From positions 1,048,501 through 1,112,500 of the forward strand of contig NZ_JAUCEU010000007.1 of the NCBI RefSeq assembly GCF_030348765.1: a stretch of DNA of 64,000 nucleotides. Direction: 5' to 3'. Each line of letters starts with the position of its first letter. Within the stretch, counting starts at the first letter, position 1. Of this stretch, positions 1 through 8,362 are shown one piece after another. Under the pieces are notes generated by a model that worked only from the letters and a program-made list of their open reading frames with translations, was not told the origin of the DNA and did no database searches. This stretch comes from Neobacillus sp. CF12. Its GTDB lineage: Bacteria > Bacillota > Bacilli > Bacillales > Cytobacillaceae. The translations under genes and the position numbers were made by a program.

Positions 1-1146
1 CGAAATACCCAACATCAATAGCGTATTAAAAATCATAATCTTGCTGTACGAGGTCGACAATGTGATAAAGGCAAATTGCAAAAGTGAATTTGCAACCAAC
101 CCTAATCCTACGACCGCAAGTAGCTTGGCACCAAATTTATCAAATAATCGGCCTGTAATCGGTGACATAATTCCCATTACAATACCGCCTGGCAGCATAA
201 CCAGCCCTGCCTCCAATGGACTGTAACCTAATGCATTTTGGAGAAAAATCGGCAACAGCATCATCGCAGAGAACATCGCCATCATGATAATCATCATAAT
301 CAAGGTCGACAACCTAAAAATGTTGTATTTAAATGTTCTTAAATCTAGTAACGGTTGTGCAATCGTCAATTGCCTCCATGTAAACAGTACTAAAGAACCA
401 ACGCCGACTGCAATTGAAATAATGACCTCATTGCTCGACCATCCCCCTTGGCCTTCACCAGAACTACTGAAACCGTACACAATCCCCCCAAAACCAATCG
501 TTGAAAGGAGTAGTGATACTGGATCAATCTTAGGATTCGTGGTCTCCGTCACATTTTTGAGTTTGAAATATGCAATGATCATAACCAACAGTGCGATAGG
601 CAGAACACCGTAAAAGAGAATACGCCAACTAAATTGCTCGACAATGATACCTGAAAGAGTAGGTCCAATTGCAGGAGCAAATGTAATGACAATACCAATC
701 GTACCCATTGCCGACCCTCTTTTTTCAATAGGAACCATGGCGAAAACTACATTGGTGAGTAACGGAAAGAGCAAACCGGTTCCCGCCGCTTGAAGCATCC
801 TTCCGATTAAAAGAACAGCGAACCCTGGGGAGATTGCAGCAACAAATGTACCAATCGTAAAAATTCCCATAGCCGTTAGGAATAAGGTTCTTGTCGTGAA
901 CCGCTGAATTAAATAAGCAGTGACTGGTATAAGTACACCTATGACTAGAAGATATCCAGTTGACAACCATTGTGCGGTACTAGGTGCGATTCCAATGTCA
1001 CTCATGATTTTTGACAAGGCCACGTTAAGTAGCGTTTCATTCAAAATAGCTACAAATACACCTAGAATCATGATTAGGACTAAGAAAAAGTTGCCTTTAT
1101 TCCCAAATGTCCCTTCGTTTGGTTTTGATTCGATATGATTGTTCAA
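1..1146 (-). CDS. DHA2-family multidrug efflux MFS transporter, 3' end missing
   Basis: An integral-membrane proton-driven exporter of the DHA2 (14-helix, LmrB/EmrB-like) family. Reading the minus strand from a TTG at 1146 gives about 382 residues with no stop before the window edge. The first helix is followed by ETLLNVALSKIMSDIG, then QWLSTGYLLVIGVLIPVTA, both typical of DHA2 pumps. Later parts include the motif-C-like stretch GIVITFAPAIGPTLSG and the loop LPGGIVMGIMSPITGRLFD. The TTG is chosen because AAAGGGGAAAG lies just upstream and no earlier in-frame start has a ribosome site. It has its own promoter with an inverted repeat over the -35 box. The substrate is unknown. Family assignment is secure. 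Confidence 0.9.
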   Translation of the reverse strand, partial: MNNHIESKPNEGTFGNKGNFFLVLIMILGVFVAILNETLLNVALSKIMSDIGIAPSTAQWLSTGYLLVIGVLIPVTAYLIQRFTTRTLFLTAMGIFTIGTFVAAISPGFAVLLIGRMLQAAGTGLLFPLLTNVVFAMVPIEKRGSAMGTIGIVITFAPAIGPTLSGIIVEQFSWRILFYGVLPIALLVMIIAYFKLKNVTETTNPKIDPVSLLLSTIGFGGIVYGFSSSGEGQGGWSSNEVIISIAVGVGSLVLFTWRQLTIAQPLLDLRTFKYNIFRLSTLIMMIIMMAMFSAMMLLPIFLQNALGYSPLEAGLVMLPGGIVMGIMSPITGRLFDKFGAKLLAVVGLGLVANSLLQFAFITLSTSYSKIMIFNTLLMLGIS

Positions 1147-1197
1147 ATTCTTTCCCCTTTCATTTTCCGAGTCAACATTTCTTACCTTTTATGTAAG

Positions 1198-1233
1198 ATT
1201 ATACACTTTCAAAAAAATAAGAACAAATGTTCT
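1198..1233 (-). promoter_or_regulatory. Promoter and SOS-like operator of the MFS gene
   Basis: On the minus strand TTGTTC (1221-1226) and TATAAT (1198-1203) are separated by exactly 17 bases. A perfect inverted repeat AGAACA-AA-TGTTCT (1220-1233) covers the -35 box. Its core GAAC-N4-GTTC fits the Gram-positive LexA consensus (CGAACRNRYGTTYC) except in the outer bases. A TetR- or MarR-type repressor could equally use such a palindrome. Confidence 0.6.
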
Positions 1234-1470
1234 AAAAAACAATACCACAAAAGATAACCAATTTCAATTATTTGATCCATTCCTGAAGAAAAACTGGATG
1301 TTTTAAAGCAGATAACTAGGAAACCTCATATAGCCATTCTAAGTCCTTTGGATCTGAACAAATTAAAATCCCAATCTCTCATTCAAATCCATAGAATCGA
1401 TTAAAGATAAAACTCTTAAGCGTGCTCTTATCTAACTAAAAAGCTTATCACCTAATTTATAGACAAAAAT

Positions 1471-1503
1471 AACCGTAAAGGAAATTTATCTTTACGGTTT
1501 TAC
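1471..1503 (-). terminator. Terminator of the nucleoside operon
   Basis: A 10-bp stem AACCGTAAAG/CTTTACGGTT with a 9-base loop. On the minus strand it is followed by ATTTTTG, so it can end transcription coming from the nucleoside phosphorylase gene. The plus-strand side also has a short T run, so it may work in both directions. Confidence 0.7.
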
Positions 1504-1689
1504 CAATATATCACACCCTGCTTGTAGCAGGAAATGGTAAACAGCGGCTTTTTGCAGCTTTCATTTTTACCTGAGGAGCAAATAAAAGCCTTGATCCTTA
1601 TTTGATCATTTTTAATGTTAACAGAATCATTACTTCCATTTAAACTATATAGGAATATTCTCAGAGTTCGCGAAAGAACCCTTCTCCCT

Positions 1690-2439
1690 TTATAACGCTG
1701 TAATGGCGTCCAGGGCTATTTTCATTTCTGCTTCCACCGCATCGGCGACCAAGTCGTTGTGTGGATTGTATTCCTCTCGCAGCTCTGCATCCGCATAGCC
1801 GTCAATGGCTAGAATCGCCCCAGCTTGTACTCCTTTTAACGCAGCAATAACGAATAAAGCCGAGTTTTCCATGTCTACTGCTAGAACTCCAGCTTTTTTA
1901 TAAAGCTGATGTGGAAATTCGAGAACCCCAGAATAGAAGGCATCGAGTGTAAGAGTAATCCCCTCTTTTACAGGAATGTCTCCCCCAGTTAAAACGGCCG
2001 CGTCTACTAATGCCTCGACGATTTTACGGTCTGCAACCGCAGGGAATCCAGGAGGGACAATTTGTTTCGTTAAACCATCACAACTCACAGCAGCAGTGCT
2101 GACCACAAGACTTCCAGGTTTAACTTCTTTTTGATAAGAACCTGCCGTTCCTACTCGAATGATCGACTGTACGCCTCCCATGATCAGTTCTTCAAAACAT
2201 ACCGCTGCCCCAGGTGCGCCAACACCATGGCTGACTACCGCTACCTGCTTCCCATTCCAACTTCCGCTGTATGTGTGGTACTCGCGATTTTGAGCGATTT
2301 GAATAGGATTATCCATTAAATCGGCAATCAGTTTTGCACGACCTGGATCCCCGCATACAAGTACACGTTCCGGCAGTTTATCTGATGTTACTTTTAGATT
2401 TGGCAATTGTTTAGTCAAAGTCTTTTCGCTCCCATTCAT
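1690..2439 (-). CDS. Nucleoside phosphorylase (uridine phosphorylase family)
   Basis: Cytoplasmic enzyme of the PNP/UDP phosphorylase superfamily (COG2820-like) that splits nucleosides with phosphate to base and ribose-1-phosphate. Visible motifs are VLVCGDPGRAK (phosphate-binding loop), VVSHGVGAPGA, RVGTAGSYQ and the ribose-binding VDMENSALF. About 249 residues, normal for the family. The frame is open further upstream, but that part overlaps the preceding coding sequence and lacks family similarity. ATG 2439 is given here; TTG 2418, preceded by GGGAG at good distance, is an equally good start. It is the last gene of the nucleoside transport operon and overlaps the upstream gene by 29 bases, which suggests translational coupling. 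Whether it prefers pyrimidine or purine nucleosides is not decided by the sequence. Confidence 0.88.
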   Translation of the reverse strand: MNGSEKTLTKQLPNLKVTSDKLPERVLVCGDPGRAKLIADLMDNPIQIAQNREYHTYSGSWNGKQVAVVSHGVGAPGAAVCFEELIMGGVQSIIRVGTAGSYQKEVKPGSLVVSTAAVSCDGLTKQIVPPGFPAVADRKIVEALVDAAVLTGGDIPVKEGITLTLDAFYSGVLEFPHQLYKKAGVLAVDMENSALFVIAALKGVQAGAILAIDGYADAELREEYNPHNDLVADAVEAEMKIALDAITAL

Positions 2440-3073
2440 CCTCTGGTATTGGCAGGTCTTCTCCTGAGAATCTTTCTTCTTTAAACGGATCCGCATTAAG
2501 ATGAAATCCGTTTTGCTCCCAGAATCCTGGCTGGTTTTCGTCAATAACCTCAAAACCACGAATCCATTTTACACTTTTCCAAAAATATAGATGCGGTACA
2601 ACCAGCCTTAGCGGCCAGCCATGCTTTGCTGTTAGCGGTTCTCCTTCAAACGAATGTGCTAGCAGAACATCCTCTTTAAGTAGATCATCCAAAGCAATAT
2701 TGGCTGTATAATCATGATCAGCATGAAGCATCACATACTTACTTTTAGGCGTCACGCCAATTTCTTTAAGGAAATCACTGAATTTGACACCGGTAAAATG
2801 ATTGTCAAAGCGAGACCAGCGTGTTACACAATGGATGTCCACCTTGATGGTCGTCTGTGGCATTTGTTTGATTTGTTCATACGTGAGAACGACTTCTTTG
2901 ACCCCTTCACCGAACACCTTTAAATCCCATTTCTCCATATCATACACGGGTACCTCTCCTTCATGGAGAATCGGGAAACGTTCTGTTAATGCCTGACCAG
3001 GTGGAAGACGATCGGCAAGTTTTGGATCAACTGCCGGAACTCTGGTCCGCTTAATTCTATCTGCTTTATTCAT
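2411..3073 (-). CDS. Sulfite-oxidase-like molybdopterin oxidoreductase (YuiH-like)
   Basis: A 220-residue cytoplasmic protein with one oxidoreductase molybdopterin-binding domain, similar to B. subtilis YuiH. The probable molybdenum ligand is Cys82 in the stretch DIHCVTRWSRFDN. Other family blocks are MLHADHDYTANIALDDLL, GEPLTAKHGWPLRLVVPHLYFWKSVKW and FWEQNGFHLNADPF. There is no twin-arginine signal, and the C-terminal dimerisation domain of true sulfite oxidases is absent. It sits between the second nucleoside permease (20-base gap) and the phosphorylase (overlap), an unexpected place for a molybdoenzyme. Its substrate is unknown. Start ATG 3073 has AAAGGAG about 10 bases upstream. Confidence 0.85.
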   Translation of the reverse strand: MNKADRIKRTRVPAVDPKLADRLPPGQALTERFPILHEGEVPVYDMEKWDLKVFGEGVKEVVLTYEQIKQMPQTTIKVDIHCVTRWSRFDNHFTGVKFSDFLKEIGVTPKSKYVMLHADHDYTANIALDDLLKEDVLLAHSFEGEPLTAKHGWPLRLVVPHLYFWKSVKWIRGFEVIDENQPGFWEQNGFHLNADPFKEERFSGEDLPIPEDEWERKDFD

Positions 3074-3093
3074 GATTTTCTTTCTCCTTTTTC

Positions 3094-4011
3094 CTATCTA
3101 GAACTTTGCTGTCCTGAAAGCTGTGAATCTGCCCCGCGATCCTTTAAGAAGAACATCGCGAAGATGGTGATAATATAAGGAAGCATCGCTGTAAATTGAG
3201 TTGGCATCGAAAAGCCTTGTAGTCTGATACTTAATGCGTCCATCAGTCCGAATAATAAGCTTGATCCAACGATCCCGATCGGGTGGGATTGACCTAACAT
3301 CATTGCAACAAGAGCAATGAAACCCCTGCCGGCCGTCATTCCCTCTGTAAACATCGTTACTTGTCCAAGTGATAACTGTGCACCTGCCAAACCACAAAGG
3401 ATTCCACACCCTACAATGGCTCCATATTGCAGGACAGTAACCTTTAACCCAAGGCTTCGGGCAGCTGCTTCATTTTTCCCAACCGCAAGTACACGGAAGC
3501 CAGCAACTGTACGGAAAAAGAAAATGTACAACAAAATTGCCGCTAGAAAAGCGCTATATACGAGTGGTGAATGTCCCGAGAGAAGTTTCCCAACAACCGG
3601 GATCCCCTCAATCAATGGAATGTCCCATTTCGGAAGTCCTTCCATGTTTTTATCATAAAAAGCACCTTTTACATTAAAAATGGCTCGAAGTCCAAACGTG
3701 GTCAGACCAAGAACTAAAAAGTTTATCGCAATTCCTGCTACGATTGGGTTTGCTTTAAAACGAATGGCTGCCAAACCAAATAGCAGCGAAACCAGGATCG
3801 ATCCCAGTGCTCCCACTAAAACAGCTACTAGCACACTGCCGCTATAGTAATTTCCAACAATCGCAGAAAATGCTCCTGCTAAAATTAATCCCTCAAGGCC
3901 AACATTAAAAATTCCAACACGAGCACATAAGGCTCCTCCTAAAGCTGCCAAAAGTATCGGACTGATCATGCGAATCGCTGACGTAAAAAAGGAGAGATCA
4001 AGCAGTTCCAT
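3094..4011 (-). CDS. nupQ: Nucleoside ABC transporter permease 2 (NupQ/YufQ-like)
   Basis: Inner-membrane permease of the branched-chain/ribose type (BPD_transp_2). The protein is almost wholly hydrophobic with about eight or nine helices. Family blocks are ARVGIFNVGLEGLILAGAF near the N-terminus, FKANPIVAGIAINFL, and GRGFIALVAMMLGQSHPIG near residue 240. ATG 4011 is preferred because AAAGGTGG lies 8 bases upstream; GTG codons at 4020 and 4023 in the same frame have poor spacing. It overlaps the end of the first permease by 14 bases. The gene order BMP-ATPase-permease-permease matches the guanosine transporter NupNOPQ of B. subtilis; the symbol rests on that resemblance. Confidence 0.86.
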   Translation of the reverse strand: MELLDLSFFTSAIRMISPILLAALGGALCARVGIFNVGLEGLILAGAFSAIVGNYYSGSVLVAVLVGALGSILVSLLFGLAAIRFKANPIVAGIAINFLVLGLTTFGLRAIFNVKGAFYDKNMEGLPKWDIPLIEGIPVVGKLLSGHSPLVYSAFLAAILLYIFFFRTVAGFRVLAVGKNEAAARSLGLKVTVLQYGAIVGCGILCGLAGAQLSLGQVTMFTEGMTAGRGFIALVAMMLGQSHPIGIVGSSLLFGLMDALSIRLQGFSMPTQFTAMLPYIITIFAMFFLKDRGADSQLSGQQSSR

Positions 4012-5074
4012 GGATGTCACCACCTTTCTTCTTTACTTTCCACCAATTAAAAGTGATTTTTGCTGTAACAAAAAGAATAAGAACCCCCTGGATGACACTG
4101 GCAATTTCTAACGGAACCTCAGTATTTCGCTCCATTCCCATGGCACCAGTTTGAAGTGCTGCCAGCAGAATCGCCGCTACCGCTGTACCAAGAGGATTAG
4201 AGTTTGCCAAAAGAGCTGCCATTAATCCTGTCCAGGCATAACCGGGTACGGTTAGGGAACCTTCTACATATCGATATTGTGATCCTAAAACTTCAACCGT
4301 TCCAGCTAGTCCAGCAATCCCGCCGCTAAAAAACATGCTGTACAGAAGCACCTTAACTTTATTAACCCCGCCATACTCAGCAAAAAATGGGTTATACCCA
4401 AGCATTCTTACTTCGTACCCCGCTGATGTGAATCGCAGAATAATATATAGAATAATTGCCAAAACAATGGCAATCACAAATCCCATATGGACACTCATCC
4501 CTGGGAATAACTTAGGCAGCCATGCCACCTGATCAATCATGTGGGTCTGTGCTAATGCAGCTGATCCACTTTTGTCTTGAAACGGCTCTGAAACCAAATA
4601 ACCTGCAAATAATACCGCTACATAGTTTAGGAGTAAGGTAGAAATCAATAATTGTACTTTGAATCTAGTTTCCATCCACCCCGCAAGGAGCGACCATAAG
4701 CCCCCTGCTAAAAATCCAGCCACCAAGGCTGCTAGCAATTTGATGATCCCAGATCCTGGTACATACAAAGCCGCAAGTGCAGCACTCACGGCACCTAACA
4801 CCATTTGCCCCTCTGCTCCCATATTGAAGACACCCGCACGAAAAGCAATGGCCAACCCTAAACCTATGAATATAATAGGAGTGGCACGAGCAAGTGTAGC
4901 GGTAACAAAGTAAAAATTACCGAATGCCCCGTCCCACATGACTTTATAGGTTTCCAAGACAGATGCCCCTACTAAACTAATGGCAACGGCCCCTGTCAAT
5001 AGCCCAATCACCACGGCCGTAAGAGGCTGTACCAACGATTTAAGCAGTTGTTGTAGTTTTCGTTGAAGATTCAT
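3998..5074 (-). CDS. nupP: Nucleoside ABC transporter permease 1 (NupP/YufP-like)
   Basis: A 358-residue membrane permease of the same family as the next gene; together they should form the heterodimeric channel. An N-terminal cytoplasmic stub is followed by a first helix (PLTAVVIGLLTGAVAISLVG), then PIIFIGLGLAIAFRAGVFNMGAEGQMVLGA, the hallmark block of nucleoside-type permeases, and YAWTGLMAALLANSNPLG near residue 280. ATG 5074 has GCAGGAGG 7-8 bases upstream. It overlaps the 3' end of the ATPase gene by 35 bases, so the two are probably translationally coupled. Confidence 0.87.
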   Translation of the reverse strand: MNLQRKLQQLLKSLVQPLTAVVIGLLTGAVAISLVGASVLETYKVMWDGAFGNFYFVTATLARATPIIFIGLGLAIAFRAGVFNMGAEGQMVLGAVSAALAALYVPGSGIIKLLAALVAGFLAGGLWSLLAGWMETRFKVQLLISTLLLNYVAVLFAGYLVSEPFQDKSGSAALAQTHMIDQVAWLPKLFPGMSVHMGFVIAIVLAIILYIILRFTSAGYEVRMLGYNPFFAEYGGVNKVKVLLYSMFFSGGIAGLAGTVEVLGSQYRYVEGSLTVPGYAWTGLMAALLANSNPLGTAVAAILLAALQTGAMGMERNTEVPLEIASVIQGVLILFVTAKITFNWWKVKKKGGDIHGTA

Positions 5075-6578
5075 TCTTGTTTCCTCCTGCCATAAGTACG
5101 CTTAATCTCTCTTCCGTCGCATCTTTCCGATCAAGGATATCGACAATTTTCCCTTCATACATAACAGCTATTCGGTCGGATAACGTCAGTATTTCCGATA
5201 ACTCCGATGAAACGAGAAGAATTCCGTCCCCATTATTTCTTTTTTCTATAATGGCTTTATGAATATATTCCATTGCACCGATATCAACACCACGGGTTGG
5301 TTCGGCCGCAATCAGAAAATCTGTTTCAAATCCTAGTTCTCTTGCCACAATTAATTTCTGCAAGTTTCCACCTGATAGGTTTCCTGACTTTTCATCTAAC
5401 GATGGTGTTTTAATTTCGAAGGTATCAATCCATCCTTTAACAATCTTTCGGAATCCACCCCGTCGAATAAAGGATGATTGATTGAAGTTTTTCTTTCGAT
5501 AATATCCCATCAACCCTGTTTCCTCGACGGTTGCTTCCTTCGCCGCTCCCCATAGGTATCGGTCTTCAGGAATATGGGCGAGACCAGCATTTCTTCTATA
5601 TGCCACGGATTTGCCCGTCAAGGTTTTCTCCCCTAGACGGATACTGCCACTATCGATTTTGCTTAATCCTGAAATTGCCTGGATCAGTTCAGACTGTCCA
5701 TTCCCCGATACTCCGGCAATCCCGACAATCTCTCCGCGGCGTACGGATAAGGAAAGATGATCCAAGATGGGCTTCGCGTCCTTCCCGCCAATGGTTAGAT
5801 TGTCAATTTCAAGAAGAGGTGATCCGTCCAATTGGATTCTGTCCGTAAGCTTTTGGAGCTCACGGCCAACCATCATAGTGGCCAGCTGTTCGATATCTGT
5901 ATTTTGTTTTAAAACATTTCCTGTAACCCTGCCATTTCTTAACACGGTAATTTGATCGGCCACTTTCATAACTTCTGGCAGCTTATGTGTAATTAAAATG
6001 ATGCTCTTCCCTTGTTCTGCTAAGAATTGAATCGTTTTTAGGAGTTCCTCTACCTCAATAGGAGTCAAGACCGCTGTTGGTTCGTCCAGTATAATAATAT
6101 CAGCACCTTGGTATAACACTTTTAATATTTCAATCCGCTGCTGTTCTCCAACCGAGCAATCGCCGGCTTTTTTCAATGGATTGACATGGATTTTATACTG
6201 ATCGCTCAATTTTTGCACTTTTTCAGCCGCTTCTTTTCTATTAAAGAAACCATTGCGTTTCGGTTCATGACCGATGACAATGTTTTCTGTTACCGAAAAG
6301 TCAGAAAATAGCATAAAGTGCTGATGCACCATGCCGATTCCCTTATGGATCGCATCTTGTGGGCCTGAAAAATTGACGGTCTTACCGTTTAGTTTTATTT
6401 CCCCGCCAGTCGGTTGTTCAAGGCCGTAAAGCATCCGCATGAGGGTCGTCTTGCCGGCGCCATTTTCTCCGACAATAGCCAAAACCTCTCCCTTTTTCAG
6501 ATATATCGAAATCCCGTCGTTCGCTAGGAACTCACCATACTTTTTGGTCATTTCCTTCATTTCTAACACATAGGTCAT
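5040..6578 (-). CDS. nupO: Nucleoside ABC transporter ATP-binding protein (NupO/YufO-like)
   Basis: A 512-residue double ATPase that powers nucleoside import. The N-terminal domain has Walker A GENGAGKTT (residues 38-46), signature CSVGEQQRIEIL and Walker B IIILDEPTAVL. The C-terminal domain has a degenerate Walker A GVSGNGQSEL, signature LSGGNLQKLIVARE and AAEPTRGVDIGA. This asymmetry is normal for the RbsA/MglA/NupO class. It lies 63 bases after the lipoprotein gene, with a hairpin in the gap that can lower its expression relative to the binding protein. Start ATG 6578 follows an AAAGGGGGG-type ribosome site. Confidence 0.9.
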   Translation of the reverse strand: MTYVLEMKEMTKKYGEFLANDGISIYLKKGEVLAIVGENGAGKTTLMRMLYGLEQPTGGEIKLNGKTVNFSGPQDAIHKGIGMVHQHFMLFSDFSVTENIVIGHEPKRNGFFNRKEAAEKVQKLSDQYKIHVNPLKKAGDCSVGEQQRIEILKVLYQGADIIILDEPTAVLTPIEVEELLKTIQFLAEQGKSIILITHKLPEVMKVADQITVLRNGRVTGNVLKQNTDIEQLATMMVGRELQKLTDRIQLDGSPLLEIDNLTIGGKDAKPILDHLSLSVRRGEIVGIAGVSGNGQSELIQAISGLSKIDSGSIRLGEKTLTGKSVAYRRNAGLAHIPEDRYLWGAAKEATVEETGLMGYYRKKNFNQSSFIRRGGFRKIVKGWIDTFEIKTPSLDEKSGNLSGGNLQKLIVARELGFETDFLIAAEPTRGVDIGAMEYIHKAIIEKRNNGDGILLVSSELSEILTLSDRIAVMYEGKIVDILDRKDATEERLSVLMAGGNKNESSTKTTTTA

Positions 6579-6602
6579 GGTTTTTCCCCCCTTTAAAAAT
6601 GG

Positions 6603-6629
6603 AAACCGACTACAATGTGCAGTCGGTTT
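6603..6629 (-). terminator. Intercistronic hairpin (attenuator) between binding protein and ATPase genes
   Basis: A 9-bp perfect stem AAACCGACT/AGTCGGTTT with a 9-base loop, followed on the minus strand by CCATTTTTAA. It lies between the substrate-binding lipoprotein gene and the ATPase gene. Such structures usually end or stabilise part of the transcripts, so the binding protein is made in excess. Confidence 0.6.
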
Positions 6630-6641
6630 ACTTTTTTCAGA

Positions 6642-7661
6642 TTAATTGCTCAATGGATTTTTGATTTCTCTTTTTCCAGAAACAATTTCTTCATGAAGAG
6701 CCTTGACTTGGTCAATAACGTCTTGTCCAACAAAGCTGTTTAGTGGAGTTTTGCTTTCATGTGTCACATATGTCAAGCCAACACCCTTTTCCTTCAAGCC
6801 ATACTCGACGATACCTGTTTTAAAATTGCCGTTTGCAAATGCTTTTACCGTTTCAAATGCAGCAGCATCTGTCCCTTTTAGCTGCGAGAGAACAACATGC
6901 TCTGGATCAACTTCTGTACGGTCAACGTCCTGACCTGATGTAAAGAATCCTTGTTCTTCTGCTGCTTCAAACACACCTAAGTCTCCCACTGCTGCAGCTC
7001 CTGCAACAAAATCTGCTCCCTTAGAAGCTTGTAACAACGCTAGTTCTTTCGCTTTTGCTGGATCTGTAAAGCCTCCAACATAGTTTACTAGAAACTCTGC
7101 ATCCGGATTGGTTTCCTTTAATCCTTCTTCAAACGCAACTGTCCACTTTTTCATTAATGGAATATCCATTGCCACTACCATACCGACTTTATCTGTTTTT
7201 GTAGAAAGTCCTGCTGCAGCACCTAAAAGATAAGCTGCTTCATGCTCTCTGAAATTGACACTTTGAACATTCGGAAGGTCTACTACCGTATCAATAATCG
7301 CAAATTGACGATCTGGATTTTCAGTTGCTACCTTTTTTAAAGCATCCTCTGATTCAAATGAAGATGTAATGATTAAATCATATCCTTCTGCTACTGCTAC
7401 GCGTAGGTTTTCCTCGATAGCAGAATGATCCGTCGATTCGATCGTCTTTAGTTCTACTCCAAATTCTTTTGCAGCTTGTTTCGCACCTTCATCCATTTGC
7501 TGGAAGAATGGGTTAACCCCAATTTTTTCTGGCAAGACAAGGGCAATTTTCTTCTTATCCTCTTTACTTGACGCCGCATCTTTTCCTGTTGATTCTTCAG
7601 CTCCACATCCAGCGACGAGCAGGACTAAAGCTAGTACGATAAGTGAAAGTAGTTTTCTCAT
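6642..7661 (-). CDS. nupN: BMP-family nucleoside-binding lipoprotein (NupN/BmpA-like)
   Basis: Extracytoplasmic nucleoside-binding protein of the ABC importer encoded next. Residues 1-18 form a lipoprotein signal with lipobox LVAGC; Cys19 would be lipidated. A charged linker follows, then the Bmp/PnrA domain with KIALVLPEKIGVNPFFQQMD, SVNFREHEAAYLLGAAAGL and VGMVVAMDIPLMKKW. Length (339) is typical. ATG 7661 follows TATAGGGGGAATATC. It is the first gene of the operon and is preceded by paired PurR-like boxes. The ligand class (purine nucleoside) is inferred from family and control sites. Confidence 0.9.
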   Translation of the reverse strand: MRKLLSLIVLALVLLVAGCGAEESTGKDAASSKEDKKKIALVLPEKIGVNPFFQQMDEGAKQAAKEFGVELKTIESTDHSAIEENLRVAVAEGYDLIITSSFESEDALKKVATENPDRQFAIIDTVVDLPNVQSVNFREHEAAYLLGAAAGLSTKTDKVGMVVAMDIPLMKKWTVAFEEGLKETNPDAEFLVNYVGGFTDPAKAKELALLQASKGADFVAGAAAVGDLGVFEAAEEQGFFTSGQDVDRTEVDPEHVVLSQLKGTDAAAFETVKAFANGNFKTGIVEYGLKEKGVGLTYVTHESKTPLNSFVGQDVIDQVKALHEEIVSGKREIKNPLSN

Positions 7662-7740
7662 GATATTCCCCCTATAATATATTTCGTTTTTATTCCTATT
7701 TGTCTATTAATTTACTAAAAAATATCAAATATAGCAATAC

Positions 7741-7786
7741 AAAAATCGAACATTTTTATATTTTTTTATTCCATCGTTCGTGTTTT
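7741..7786 (-). promoter_or_regulatory. Paired inverted PurR-type boxes upstream of the nucleoside operon
   Basis: Two CGAAC cores in opposite orientation, AAAAATCGAACATT (CGAAC 7747-7751) and CATCGTTCGTGTTTT (GTTCG 7776-7780), are separated by 24 bases. Each is flanked by A/T runs as in the Bacillus PurBox (AWWWCCGAACWWT), and the arrangement matches the two-box sites bound by PurR. A plausible sigma-A promoter (TTGCTA-N17-TAAATT on the minus strand) lies between the boxes and the gene. The functional link is inferred. Confidence 0.6.
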
Positions 7787-7807
7787 ACCTTTTTCAGCAA
7801 TTAAAAT

Positions 7808-7836
7808 ACCCTCTTTCCAAGTAATAGGAAGAGGGT
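7808..7836. terminator. Hairpin upstream of the nucleoside operon
   Basis: Stem ACCCTCTT/AAGAGGGT with a 13-base loop. It has short T-rich flanks on both sides (TATTTTAA on the minus strand), so it may be a weak bidirectional terminator isolating the operon promoter. Confidence 0.45.
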
Positions 7837-8117
7837 TTATGAATTTTCTCTTCCTTATCTTTCAGAACTCACTTGTTCTGTTGGATTTGGCACCATACTA
7901 GTAAAAATAGCGGTTGCCGGGCGTCATCGGGCCAGTCCCTATGCCTCTCTTGATAAGGTATACAATATGTACGATTCGATAAAATTTTAGGTAAACAATA
8001 TAAACGACTTAGTAATAAATAAAAACTAGATTTATTATATTTGAAAAGTTTTAAAATTACAATACTTTAAATATTCAATAATATTTCAGTGGTGCCTGGC
8101 ACCGTAATCTTGTAAAA

Positions 8118-8150
8118 GCGTACCCAATAATGAGGGTACGCTCTCTTTTT
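8118..8150. terminator. Hairpin next to the minisatellite
   Basis: Perfect 8-bp GC-rich stem GCGTACCC/GGGTACGC with an 8-base loop, followed on the plus strand by TCTCTTTTT and on the minus strand by TTTTACAAG. Most likely it ends transcription from the YwaF-like gene after it crosses the repeat array. Confidence 0.55.
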
Positions 8151-8362
8151 GTTCAAACTGTATGGTTTTTTTTTTGTAGAAACTGTATGTTTTTTTGTAA
8201 GAACTGTATACTTTTTTGTAAAAACTGTACGCTTTATTGTAGAAACTGTATGGTTTTTTGTAGGACCTGATGCCATATTGTAGGAACTGTACACTTTATT
8301 GTAGAAACTGTAAGCTTTTTTGTAAGAACTGTACACTTTATTGTAAGAACTGTACACTTTAA
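8151..8362. repeat. 21-bp tandem repeat array (about ten copies)
   Basis: Units of the form TGTARRAACTGTAYRCTTTWT repeat with a period of 21 bases. The last two units are nearly identical (TGTAAGAACTGTACACTTTA). One unit is 20 bases and degenerate (TGTAGGACCTGATGCCATAT); the first is lengthened by a T run. Because 21 is a multiple of 3, the minus strand shows a 7-residue repeating frame (YSSYNKV-like) without a ribosome site, which I regard as non-coding. Confidence 0.8.

Larger units (their letters stand above)
1147..1689. other. Intergenic stretch without a recognisable gene
   Basis: About 540 bases between the MFS gene and the end of the nucleoside phosphorylase gene. It holds the MFS promoter and operator (1198-1233), a terminator hairpin (1471-1499) and a small hairpin near 1516-1530 (CCTGCT/AGCAGG). 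No open frame with a ribosome site was found in the rest. Confidence 0.6.

Noticed and set aside
284..1138. Plus- and minus-strand frames inside the first kilobase
   Set aside because: They are shadows of the minus-strand MFS gene, which reads continuously with transporter motifs.
8067..8357. Minus-strand frame of 96 codons with a 7-residue repeat
   Set aside because: It is only the translation of the 21-bp tandem repeat; no ribosome site, and it crosses a terminator hairpin.
8151..8362. Repeat array as a possible CRISPR
   Set aside because: Units are directly tandem with no unique spacers, and there are no cas genes.
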